From: Chitinophaga pinensis
GTDB taxonomy: Bacteria > Bacteroidota > Bacteroidia > Chitinophagales > Chitinophagaceae
DNA: 64,000 bases
Direction of reading: 5' to 3'
Assembly (NCBI RefSeq): GCF_007896845.1
Contig: NZ_VOHS01000027.1
Span: forward strand, 1 to 64,000
Position 1 is the first letter of the stretch. The number at the start of each line of letters is the position of its first letter. This document shows positions 43,962-51,957 of the stretch, piece after piece. The translations under genes were made by a program, and so were the position numbers. The notes below the pieces were generated by a model, which was not told the DNA's origin, searched no databases, and saw only the letters and a list, made by a program, of their open reading frames with translations.

Positions 43962-44807
43962 ATGATACCGACTAAGCAGCATTGGAAAATTGCCATCCTC
44001 GATATGTACGAGCAGGTGCCCAACGAGGGTATGCGCTGTATCCGGGAGATATTGACCAGCTATGCTGAAAAGCATGCGCTGGACATGGTATTCCATGAAT
44101 ATGAAGTGCGGATCGCACAAGAGGTACCTGATCTTTCCTATGATATCTATATCTCCACCGGCGGGCCCGGTAGTCCCTTAGACAGCGAAGGCAGCGAATG
44201 GGAAGCCCGTTACTTCCGGTTGATGGAAGAGATCAGGCAATTGAATAAAACAACTGACGATAAGAAACAGGTATTATTGATCTGTCACAGCTTTCAGCTG
44301 ATGTGCCGTTATCTGAAACTAGGTAATGTATGCCGCCGCAGATCACCTGCATTTGGTGTCTTTCCTGTACATAAAACAACAGCCGGTGAAGGCGAACAGG
44401 TGTTCAATGAATTACCTGATCCCTACTTCATCGTAGATAGCCGTAACTGGCAGGTCATAGAACTCGATCAGGAGCAAATGGCGACTACCGGTGCTACCGT
44501 CCTCGCATTGGAAAAAGAAAGACCGCATGTACCACTGGAAAGAGCCACAATGGCTATCCGTTTCAGCGATTATTGCATCGGTACACAGTTCCATCCGGAG
44601 GCAGATGCCACAGGTATGCGGATGTATCTCCTCCAACAGGAAAAAAAGAATCAGGTCATCACCAACTATGGTGCTGAAAAATACTATAGCATGCTGGAAC
44701 ACCTTTCCGATCCGGATAAAATCATGCTCACTCATGATGAATTCATTCCCGCATTCCTCGACAATGCTATTTTTAAACAGTCCGTTTCTGATAAAATTGA
44801 AGCGTAA
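43962..44807 (+). CDS. Class I glutamine amidotransferase-like protein
   Basis: A 281-residue protein with a GATase class I domain, which splits glutamine and passes ammonia to a synthetase. The catalytic cysteine is in VLLICHSFQLMCRY, where the usual GxCxGxQ is changed to ICHSFQ, and the His-Glu pair is in GTQFHPEADATGM. The early part has VPNEGMRCIREILTS and YISTGGPGSPLDSEGSEWEA. The C-terminal 70 residues (LLQQEKKNQVITNYGAEKYY to the end) extend past the GATase domain. It starts at ATG 43962; the in-frame GTG at 43947 would overlap the promoter-like box. Placed among three ligase-fold genes, it may provide ammonia for amide formation; alternatively it may act as a gamma-glutamyl hydrolase. 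Confidence 0.88.
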   Translation: MIPTKQHWKIAILDMYEQVPNEGMRCIREILTSYAEKHALDMVFHEYEVRIAQEVPDLSYDIYISTGGPGSPLDSEGSEWEARYFRLMEEIRQLNKTTDDKKQVLLICHSFQLMCRYLKLGNVCRRRSPAFGVFPVHKTTAGEGEQVFNELPDPYFIVDSRNWQVIELDQEQMATTGATVLALEKERPHVPLERATMAIRFSDYCIGTQFHPEADATGMRMYLLQQEKKNQVITNYGAEKYYSMLEHLSDPDKIMLTHDEFIPAFLDNAIFKQSVSDKIEA

Positions 44808-44847
44808 GAAGTGCAGTGTATCAGCCTATGGACTTTAACTGACAACC

Positions 44848-46047
44848 ATGATCCCTTCAATACGTACCGCATATAACCATCAGTTTACACACAAACAATA
44901 TCAGGATTTCCTTGCAGGTATTGCTGCGGAAGCTGGAGAAGCGCCTGTTTTTAAAGTCGCCGAAACACCTGTATTTATTCCTGCAGCGCTGACAGCCCAA
45001 CTCAAAAAAGCCTGCGATGAAATCATTGCCGTGATCATGCGGCCTGACTTTAAGGAAATGACACGTAATACCATTCCTCACCAGCTGAAAGTACCACACG
45101 AAAATGAGCATCCTCATTTCATAGTGATTGACTTTGCGGTGTGTCGCGATGAACAGGGAGCATTGACACCACGGCTGATCGAATTGCAGGGATTCCCATC
45201 GTTATATGCATTTCAGGAATTAATGGCCAGACAGTTCAGGACACATTTCAATATTCCTGATACAGTTAATAACTTCTTCGGCGGATTAAACGCAGACAGT
45301 TATTTTCAACTGTTGAAAGATGTGATCGTTGGAGAATATCAGCCGGAAGAGGTAGTATTGCTGGAAGTAAAACCACACGAACAGAAGACAAGGATCGATT
45401 TTTATTATACAGAAAAGCAACTGGGTATTCAACCTGTTTGCGTGACAGCACTCATACAGGAAGGAAAGAAACTGTATTATGAAAAAGAAGGTAGAAAAAT
45501 TCAGATCAAAAGGATCTATAATCGTGTGATATTTGATGACCTCCATCGTCAGCACGATAAACTGGGTAAACATGTCAGCCTGTTTCAGGATCTCGATGTT
45601 GAATGGATCACCCACCCGAACTGGTTTTATCGCATCAGCAAATACATATTGCCTTTCATACACAGTGAATACGCTCCGAAAAGCTGGTTCCTCCATGAAT
45701 TGCCTGTGATTCCTGCTGATCTCGAAAACTATGTGCTAAAGCCGCTTTTTTCTTTCGCCGGACAAGGTGTGCTGATAGACGTCACACAAGCAGATATTGA
45801 CAAGATCACTGATCCGGAGAACTGGATCCTGCAACATAAAGTACAATATGCGCCCGCTATAGAAACACCAGAGGGGCCGGCCTATTGCGAAATACGTATG
45901 ATGTATATCTGGCCTGATGGGAGTCCGACACCGATACTGGCTCACAATCTTGCCAGAATCAGTAAAAGTAAAATGATCGGTGTTACACAGGGCAAGCCGC
46001 AAAACTGGACCGGTGGCAGTTGTGCCTTTTTTGAAGATGCTTTATAA
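44848..46047 (+). CDS. ATP-grasp-like protein, last gene of ligase cluster
   Basis: A 399-residue protein without a name that I can assign with confidence. Its C-terminal third has the ATP-grasp signature ENYVLKPLFSFAGQGVLIDV (lysine at residue 298), then WILQHKVQYAPAIETPEG and YCEIRMMYIWPDG. An earlier block, TPRLIELQGFPSLYAFQELM at about residue 105-125, resembles the substrate-domain motif of glutathionylspermidine-synthase-like ATP-grasps. It may thus be a second peptide-bond or amide ligase. It lies 40 bp after the amidotransferase and its 3' end overlaps the convergent FAD oxidoreductase by 6 bp. Confidence 0.72.
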   Translation: MIPSIRTAYNHQFTHKQYQDFLAGIAAEAGEAPVFKVAETPVFIPAALTAQLKKACDEIIAVIMRPDFKEMTRNTIPHQLKVPHENEHPHFIVIDFAVCRDEQGALTPRLIELQGFPSLYAFQELMARQFRTHFNIPDTVNNFFGGLNADSYFQLLKDVIVGEYQPEEVVLLEVKPHEQKTRIDFYYTEKQLGIQPVCVTALIQEGKKLYYEKEGRKIQIKRIYNRVIFDDLHRQHDKLGKHVSLFQDLDVEWITHPNWFYRISKYILPFIHSEYAPKSWFLHELPVIPADLENYVLKPLFSFAGQGVLIDVTQADIDKITDPENWILQHKVQYAPAIETPEGPAYCEIRMMYIWPDGSPTPILAHNLARISKSKMIGVTQGKPQNWTGGSCAFFEDAL

Positions 46048-47670
46048 ACGCTGCTTATCCTTCTGCAGCTGTGCTTTCAATTGATCATAACTGATATCCT
46101 GTATTGCTTTTCTGCTGTCAATAGCCTGAATAGCAGCAGTAGCAGCGCTTTGTCCGAGAATCATGAATACAGGTTCCATCCGCACAGAGCCGTAAGCAAT
46201 GTGTGTACAGGACAGACATACAGGCGCCAGCAGATTGGTACATTCTGTCTTTTTCGGTACAATAGAACCATAGCTGATACGATAAGGAACAGGTATTTCC
46301 ACACCAATATCGCCTTCATTCTGTACAGTACCATCCTCTTTTACATAGCGCTGTGCATTGTGCGAGTCCAGTGTATAAGAACCCATACCGATAGCATCGG
46401 ATACCTTATTCCTGCCTAACACCTCATTTTCCGTCATCGTCTCCAATCCTTTCATACGTCTGGCTTCACGGATATACAGTTGATGTGGCCAGTTACCATT
46501 ATCCTTGAATTCGTCGCGGGAAAGTCCCCACTGTGCCATGCGTGTACGGATGCTGTCAGGTACACGCGGATCTGTTGCAATAAAGTATAACAATCCTTTC
46601 TGATAAGTGGTATGCGCTGCTATGATTGCTTTTCTTCTTTCATAAGAGGCATCCGGATAGTCATAGTTCATCCCGATATAATCCGTGCTGAAAGGCCCAT
46701 GATTATTGACATCCGTCTTATGATTAGGGATAGGATCAAATTTATTGAAGACTTCATTCCAGCCTGTTTCAAACACACGCAGCAGCAATGCATACTGTGT
46801 GGAGTCATAGTCCGCAGGGCGGGTAAATGGGATCCGGTTAGCCGGCAGATCTGTCAGACATAAACGGAAACAATACGCCTGAATACGTTTATCACCACTT
46901 CCCTTTTCACCGGGTGCCTGACCGGCAATCAATGGCAATAATCCACTTTTAGGATCACCGGGTATTTTATATGCGCTGACAGGTTTTTTAAAATGATGAC
47001 CGTGTTGGAATACGTCTGTCTGCACACCTGCCCAGGTTTCATTGAACTCACTACGTGCTTCCCGGCCAACACTATAAGAGATGCCTGCAGCGGCCATAAG
47101 ATCTCCTTCATAGGTAGCGTCTATAAACATCTTCCCTTTGAAGGTCTTTCCGCTAAGTGTTTTAATGGCTGTGATCTGTTGTCCTTTTTTTGTTACGCCT
47201 GTTTCCCTGTCCAGCCATTCATTGCGGTAGACTTTGATCTTATATTCTTTTACAAAGTCTTCAAATACCTTTTCAGCAGCGTGCGGTTCGAAGATCCACA
47301 TCGTGCGATCTGTACCGTCGATAGCAGGTGTTCCCTGCCCTCTGTTACCATAGGCGGATTGTTCCTGCCAGTTCCAGGATGCAGGTTGCTGATAGTGCAT
47401 GTAAATGCGATGATAGAATTCACGGGCGAGCCCTCCTATCACTTCTTTATTACCGGTATCAGTAAAACCGAGGCCGCCGGCTGATAGTCCGCCGAGATGT
47501 TGGTCAGGAGATACCACTACAACAGATTTATGCATTCTGCAAGCCTGTACGGCAGCGGTGATAGCAGCCGAGGTCCCGCCATAGATAACGATATCTGTTT
47601 CGCTGGTAGTCTGGGCAACAGTAGCAGAGAATGTCAGCAGGGAATAGCAGAGGAGCCATATATGCTTCAT
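46042..47670 (-). CDS. Exported FAD-dependent oxidoreductase
   Basis: A 542-residue flavoprotein of the FAD-dependent oxidoreductase type also found in xanthan-lyase annotations. After a signal peptide (to TVAQ, about residue 20), the dinucleotide-binding segment is DIVIYGGTSAAITAAVQACR, with an unusual GGTSAA loop in place of GxGxxG. It is followed by DQHLGGLSAGGLGFTDTG. Other blocks are KMFIDATYEGDLMAAAG and MRMEPVFMILGQSAATAAI-like sequence at the C-terminus (VRMEPVFMILGQSAATAAIQ). Export suggests carbohydrate-related oxidation in the periplasm, but no carbohydrate enzymes are adjacent. Confidence 0.88.
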   Translation of the reverse strand: MKHIWLLCYSLLTFSATVAQTTSETDIVIYGGTSAAITAAVQACRMHKSVVVVSPDQHLGGLSAGGLGFTDTGNKEVIGGLAREFYHRIYMHYQQPASWNWQEQSAYGNRGQGTPAIDGTDRTMWIFEPHAAEKVFEDFVKEYKIKVYRNEWLDRETGVTKKGQQITAIKTLSGKTFKGKMFIDATYEGDLMAAAGISYSVGREARSEFNETWAGVQTDVFQHGHHFKKPVSAYKIPGDPKSGLLPLIAGQAPGEKGSGDKRIQAYCFRLCLTDLPANRIPFTRPADYDSTQYALLLRVFETGWNEVFNKFDPIPNHKTDVNNHGPFSTDYIGMNYDYPDASYERRKAIIAAHTTYQKGLLYFIATDPRVPDSIRTRMAQWGLSRDEFKDNGNWPHQLYIREARRMKGLETMTENEVLGRNKVSDAIGMGSYTLDSHNAQRYVKEDGTVQNEGDIGVEIPVPYRISYGSIVPKKTECTNLLAPVCLSCTHIAYGSVRMEPVFMILGQSAATAAIQAIDSRKAIQDISYDQLKAQLQKDKQRL

Positions 47671-47742
47671 AACAGTGGATTTAACGGGTTAGCGGGAATC
47701 TGGGTTAGCATCAGTTGGCGATGCGGATAAGATGGATAGCTG

Positions 47743-47796
47743 TAAAAAAGCCTTCCGGACACTGACCCGCTGTTGGCGAAGTACAAGCCGGAAGGC
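47743..47796 (-). terminator. Terminator of the ddl - PASTA - rhodanese operon
   Basis: GCCTTCCGG (47750-47758) / CCGGAAGGC (47788-47796). On the minus strand the stem is followed by a run of T. Confidence 0.75.
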
Positions 47797-47821
47797 GTTA
47801 TAATATTGTGCGACTGATCAG

Positions 47822-48130
47822 TTATTTACCGAACTGGTCCTGCCAGGCCAACATACCGCCGGTCAGGTTCTTTACATTCTGGAAACCCATTGTTTCGAGG
47901 ATCATCGCTGCCTGTCCGCTACGGCCACCGCTACGGCAGTAAACAATTACTTCCTGATCTTTCAGATCTTCCAGTTCATCTACCTGCATGGCGCGGATCT
48001 CGCCTAATGGTACCAGCTTACCGCCGATATTGAAATCCTCATGTTCATGCGGTTCTCTTACATCTACAAGGTTCAGTGTTTCGCCGCTGTCGATGCGCTG
48101 TTTCACGTCTGCTGCGCTTATATTTTCCAT
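47822..48130 (-). CDS. Rhodanese-like domain protein
   Basis: A 102-residue single rhodanese domain. The active-site loop is VIVYCRSGGRSGQAA with Cys about residue 65, and the CH2A-like block is LNLVDVREPHEHEDFNIGG. It can bind a persulfide and transfer sulfur, or act as a sulfur carrier; partner unknown. No signal peptide. It is the last gene of a leftward operon headed by ddl, 54 bp after the PASTA gene, with a terminator soon after. Confidence 0.92.
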   Translation of the reverse strand: MENISAADVKQRIDSGETLNLVDVREPHEHEDFNIGGKLVPLGEIRAMQVDELEDLKDQEVIVYCRSGGRSGQAAMILETMGFQNVKNLTGGMLAWQDQFGK

Positions 48131-48184
48131 GGCTGTAAATTTTTATGTTTTTGATTTATACAGCAATATTAAGGTATTGCGTGA

Positions 48185-49009
48185 TTATTTCTGCTCTTCC
48201 TCTACCGGAGCTGCCGGGGTTACGCCACTGTCCTTATCAGGACGCGTATTAGACAACCAGATATCGACGCTTTCACCTGCACGGATCATATTTGTTTCGT
48301 TCAGGCTGTTTTTGCGCAATGGGATCTGTTTTACCACGAAAGCATTAGCCGTATCGGTCACAGAAGGATCTATGATTACGGTACCCAGCCCCAGATTACT
48401 GGCACTAAGGGTTTCTTTTGCTTCCAGATAAGTCATACCAGTCAGGTCCGGAACAGGGTTTTCGGTATTACCGGTACCGCTGCTCAATACGAGGGTGATA
48501 TTGCTACCTTCAGGAATGTCTCTGCCCGGCTTAACAGTTTTACCGTTCAGCAATTGCTGTAGTACGGTGTTGGTAGCGAAGTCGGGTTTATAGATAGTAT
48601 CGCCTACATTCAGTCTGAGACTGTGCAGGGTCATTTCAGCACTACGGAAAGTGAGGCCTGTCAGATCAGGCATCTGTACCATTGGAGGTATTACTTTGTT
48701 AACAGTCAGGTAGATTGTACGACCTACTTTTACAACAGATCCTCTGGCAGGCGTCTGTTCCCATACGGCCAGCCCCGGAAGACTGTCTACATAAATTGAA
48801 TCTCTCACGTCCACGCTGAATCCTTCTTTTTCGAGGATCATAGTGGCTTCCTGTATATTTTTCTTATAAACGTCAGGTACGGTAAGGGTATCCCCGTGTT
48901 TTGTGATAATTCCCAGTAAGGAAAAGAAAAGCAACCCCAGAACGGCAAAGATCCCTATGATTACCAGCAGATTAAAGCCGAAGGAGCGTTTAGTTATTGA
49001 ATTGAACAC
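48185..49009 (-). CDS. PASTA-domain membrane protein
   Basis: A 274-residue protein with one membrane helix (about residues 14-36, NLLVIIGIFAVLGLLFFSLL) and three extracytoplasmic PASTA domains: LTVPDVYKKNIQEATMILEK, VQMPDLTGLTFRSAEMTLHS and NPVPDLTGMTYLEAKETLSA. There is no kinase domain, unlike PASTA kinases of Gram-positive bacteria. PASTA domains bind muropeptides or beta-lactams in some proteins, which suits the neighbouring D-Ala-D-Ala ligase gene. The C-terminal tail is acidic and Pro-rich. It starts 37 bp after ddl, so the two are co-transcribed. Confidence 0.92.
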   Translation of the reverse strand: MFNSITKRSFGFNLLVIIGIFAVLGLLFFSLLGIITKHGDTLTVPDVYKKNIQEATMILEKEGFSVDVRDSIYVDSLPGLAVWEQTPARGSVVKVGRTIYLTVNKVIPPMVQMPDLTGLTFRSAEMTLHSLRLNVGDTIYKPDFATNTVLQQLLNGKTVKPGRDIPEGSNITLVLSSGTGNTENPVPDLTGMTYLEAKETLSASNLGLGTVIIDPSVTDTANAFVVKQIPLRKNSLNETNMIRAGESVDIWLSNTRPDKDSGVTPAAPVEEEQK

Positions 49010-49046
49010 AGATTATATTTTAACGTTAAAATGAACTCAGGTGTTG

Positions 49047-50036
49047 TTATTTCCTCAGGCATTCTTCAATTAATGTGCCGTAAAACTCCTGCAGGGTTTT
49101 ACCTGTGGCTCTTACCTGCTGAGGTACGATGCTGTTTTCAGACTGTCCCGGCATTGTGTTCACTTCGAGAAAGAACAGACGGTTGCTGGCTTCTTCCCAG
49201 ATAAAGTCCATTCTCACAATACCACGGCAGTTCAGTTTACTGTACAGCTTTTTAGCGGTCTCCTGAATCTGGGTGACAATTTCATTGGGAGCTTCTGCAG
49301 GAGTTACCTCTCTGGACACACCAGGTGTATATTTCGCTTCATAATCAAAGAATTCCTTGCTGCTGATGATTTCGGTTACCGGCAGAACGGTGAATTCACC
49401 ATTTGATCTGTAGAGGCCACAGGTGATCTCTCTTCCCTTCACGAACTCTTCTATAAGGATCTGTACGTCTTCATTGAAGGCTTTTTCGATCGCTGGCGCC
49501 AGTTCTTCCGCAGTATTTACTTTGGACATTCCGATGCTGCTGCCACCTTCAGCTGGTTTCACAAACACAGGCAGTTTCAGTTCCTGCAGGATAGCCTGCG
49601 TATCAAAAGGCTGATCTTTAAAAATATGCACCGACTTTGAAACATTTACAACACCAAGAGAGGCTACTACTTTGTTACAATAGCTCTTGTTGAATGTCAG
49701 CGCGGAAGTCACCATGCCACAACTGGTAAATGGAATACCCAGCATTTCAAAATATCCCTGCAGACGGCCATCTTCACCCGGTGTACCATGTATACCAATG
49801 AAAACCGCGTCAAATTTCACTTTATTTCCATTGATAGTCAATGTAAAATCGTTCCTGTCTACGGCGATCAGCTGACCATCGGAACCTGTGTAGTTCCATC
49901 CATCGCGGGTAATAGAAATCTTATAGACATTATACTTGCTGCTGTCAAGATGTTTCTCTATTACGGCTGCACTTTGAACTGAAATTACATATTCACCGGA
50001 GTATCCGCCGGCTACCAGGGCGATGTTCTTTTTCAT
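49047..50036 (-). CDS. ddl: D-alanine--D-alanine ligase
   Basis: Joins two D-alanines for peptidoglycan precursors. It is an ATP-grasp enzyme of 329 residues with N-terminal ALVAGGYSGEYVISVQSAAV, the DAVFIGIHGTPGEDGRLQGY block, SGMSYCNK-like core (TFNKSYCNKVVASLG), the ATP-binding loop VFVKPAEGGSSIGMSKV and the C-terminal metal site VRMDFIWEEASNRLFFLEVN and TMPGQSENSIVPQ. It heads the operon with the PASTA and rhodanese genes. On the minus strand a TAACTTTA box upstream is close to the -7 consensus. Confidence 0.96.
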   Translation of the reverse strand: MKKNIALVAGGYSGEYVISVQSAAVIEKHLDSSKYNVYKISITRDGWNYTGSDGQLIAVDRNDFTLTINGNKVKFDAVFIGIHGTPGEDGRLQGYFEMLGIPFTSCGMVTSALTFNKSYCNKVVASLGVVNVSKSVHIFKDQPFDTQAILQELKLPVFVKPAEGGSSIGMSKVNTAEELAPAIEKAFNEDVQILIEEFVKGREITCGLYRSNGEFTVLPVTEIISSKEFFDYEAKYTPGVSREVTPAEAPNEIVTQIQETAKKLYSKLNCRGIVRMDFIWEEASNRLFFLEVNTMPGQSENSIVPQQVRATGKTLQEFYGTLIEECLRK

Positions 50037-50097
50037 ATATAATTTAATAATAAGCGGATAAAGTTAATAGAAAAATGGTGGATGTCCGCTTTTTTTA

Positions 50098-50140
50098 GGT
50101 TAAAAGAAAAGGGAAGAAAGTTTTGATCCTTTCTTCCCTT
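50098..50140 (-). terminator. Terminator after ferredoxin
   Basis: Stem AAGGGAAGAAAG (50109-50120) / CTTTCTTCCCTT (50129-50140). On the minus strand it is followed by a T-rich run. Confidence 0.75.
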
Positions 50141-50215
50141 CAGGTTCCGGCATGCGTTCCGATATTATCGATGACCAGTTACCGGGTAATTCCTTAAGCT
50201 TCCTGTATGATGATA

Positions 50216-50563
50216 TTACATATGTAATTTTTCTTTCTTAGCCAGCAGTTCATCTACTGTTTCCTGATACATTTCGTCAGGAACGCAGCAGTCTACCGGA
50301 CAAACAGCCGCACACTGAGGCTCTTCATGGAAGCCCTGGCATTCTGTACATTTGTTTGGAACGATGTAATAACTGTCTACAGCAATAGGCGCGTTACGTT
50401 GGTCAGCATCAATAGTAGAACCGTCCATCATCACGAATCCGCCCTTAATGGAAGTACCGTCAGCCATTGCCCATTCAACGCCACCCTCATAAATAGCATT
50501 ATTTGGACATTCAGGTTCACAAGCACCACAATTAATACATTCGTCTGTTATCTTGATTGCCAT
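50216..50563 (-). CDS. 4Fe-4S dicluster ferredoxin
   Basis: A 115-residue ferredoxin with two cluster sites. The first is [20 protein letters not shown]. The second is [20 protein letters not shown], with an insertion in the spacing. Between them is a 45-residue insert with [20 protein letters not shown], longer than in minimal 2[4Fe-4S] ferredoxins. It resembles the Bacteroidota and Alvin-type ferredoxins. It is divergent from the acyl-CoA reductase gene, with promoters that overlap head to head, so the two may be co-regulated; the ferredoxin might supply electrons. Confidence 0.94.
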   Translation of the reverse strand: MAIKITDECINCGACEPECPNNAIYEGGVEWAMADGTSIKGGFVMMDGSTIDADQRNAPIAVDSYYIVPNKCTECQGFHEEPQCAAVCPVDCCVPDEMYQETVDELLAKKEKLHM

Positions 50564-50595
50564 AGTATAAACTTTTTGTTTAAGTAGTAAGCCAT

Positions 50596-50615
50596 TAATT
50601 TTGCAGACAAAAATA
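50596..50615. promoter_or_regulatory. Divergent -7 boxes of ferredoxin and acyl-CoA reductase genes
   Basis: TAATTTTG on the plus strand at 50596-50603 and TATTTTTG on the minus strand at 50608-50615; both are exact TAnnTTTG. The two -7 boxes are separated by four bases, so transcription in one direction would hinder the other. Confidence 0.5.
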
Positions 50616-50657
50616 GAATATCTAGGTTTAAAAAGTTAATTATTTATATAGAGATTC

Positions 50658-51650
50658 ATGAGTAGTACAGAAAAAGTAGCAGCCCTTGTGCGTTTGGGTC
50701 AGTACCTGTCAGGCAACGATCCTGCGTTACAGGCTGTGAAAGACAGGGCATTTCAGGCTAACGGATGGTTCACCCACGAATTCATAGATCTATCCCTGCA
50801 AAATATTTGCCGTTATTACCTCGACGAAACCCGGCTTAACAGCTGGCTCGCGGGTTATCCTGCTCCGTCAGGCAATCCCCGTTCAGTCGGTATCGTAGCA
50901 GCCGGTAATATTCCGCTGGTGGGTTTTCATGACTGGTTGTGCGGATTCCTCAGCGGTCATCAGGTACGTCTGAAGCTGTCTTCCAAGGATGTTGTGCTGA
51001 TGCAGCATGTCATTGATAAAATCAGTGAATGGTATCCACAATATGCGCAACAGACACTTGTACAGGAAATGCTGAAGAATTGTGATGCCTACATTGCGAC
51101 AGGTAGCAACAACTCTGCACGGTACTTTGAATATTATTTTGCACAGTATCCACATATTATCCGTCGTAACCGTACCTCCGTAGCCATCCTCGACGGAACG
51201 GAAACCCCGGAGGAGCTGGAAGCACTGGCTGATGATGTAATGCTGTATTTCGGACTGGGATGCAGAAATGTGACCAAGATCTTCGTCCCGGATGAATACA
51301 ATTTCGAAGCACTGATCAAAGGTCTCCGTAAGTATTCTTATCTCGCAGATCATCACAAGTACAAGAACAACTATGACTATAATCTTGCCCTGATCCTGCT
51401 GAACAGCGGACTATACATGGCGAACGATAATATTATTTTACAGGAATCAGCCTCACTCTTCTCTCCGCTCAGCGTGCTGCATTACAGCCATTATGCAGAT
51501 AAAAACGTGCTGACAGAAGAACTGAAAGTCAATAATGACCTGCAATGTATCGTAGGACATGGCTTTACTCCTTTCGGTACCGCACAGCAACCCAGCTTGT
51601 CCGATTTTGCGGATGGCGTGGACACTATGCAGTTCCTGACAGGTTTATAG
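50658..51650 (+). CDS. Acyl-CoA reductase, LuxC-like
   Basis: A 330-residue member of the acyl-CoA reductase (LuxC) branch of the aldehyde dehydrogenase superfamily. The nucleotide-binding block is SVGIVAAGNIPLVGFHDWLC and the conserved catalytic cysteine is in MLYFGLGCRNVTKIFVPDEY. YIATGSNNSARYFEYYFAQY and IIRRNRTSVAILDG are further family blocks. It reduces an acyl-CoA to aldehyde with NAD(P)H. No lux genes are present. In Bacteroidota a LuxC-like gene next to a ferredoxin is a pairing I believe recurs, of unknown purpose. Confidence 0.9.
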   Translation: MSSTEKVAALVRLGQYLSGNDPALQAVKDRAFQANGWFTHEFIDLSLQNICRYYLDETRLNSWLAGYPAPSGNPRSVGIVAAGNIPLVGFHDWLCGFLSGHQVRLKLSSKDVVLMQHVIDKISEWYPQYAQQTLVQEMLKNCDAYIATGSNNSARYFEYYFAQYPHIIRRNRTSVAILDGTETPEELEALADDVMLYFGLGCRNVTKIFVPDEYNFEALIKGLRKYSYLADHHKYKNNYDYNLALILLNSGLYMANDNIILQESASLFSPLSVLHYSHYADKNVLTEELKVNNDLQCIVGHGFTPFGTAQQPSLSDFADGVDTMQFLTGL

Positions 51651-51957
51651 GCGATATTTCTTCTCCATTATTTACACGGGCAGCTTCCCTACACGGGGCT
51701 GCCCGTCGTCTTTTGATCCCCATCCAGCCACCAGTAACTGTAAGAATGACGGTTTTGGTTATATAAACAGACACAATCTTGTCATGAAAAGCAACAATCT
51801 GTCAGTCCCGGCATTAAGATCATATTAACTATTCATATAAAAATGTGTTAAAGTAAAAGCAGTACCTTACGTACAGTGCTGCGTCCCCTTAAATTTGTGT
51901 CACAAGGCATGTAAATTGTTATTCATTCCTTATACAAACATTTAAACAACGAAACAT
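51651..51957. promoter_or_regulatory. Upstream region of htrA-like gene with -7 box (51890-51897)
   Basis: About 300 bp without a gene. After the terminator the region is AT-rich. TAAATTTG at 51890-51897 is an exact TAnnTTTG 60 bp before the ATG. No repeat or sigma-factor-specific stress motif is evident to me. Confidence 0.45.
51675..51715 (+). terminator. Terminator-like hairpin after acyl-CoA reductase
   Basis: Stem ACGGGCAGC (51675-51683) / GCTGCCCGT (51698-51706), followed by CGTCTTTTG, a short T-run. Confidence 0.7.
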
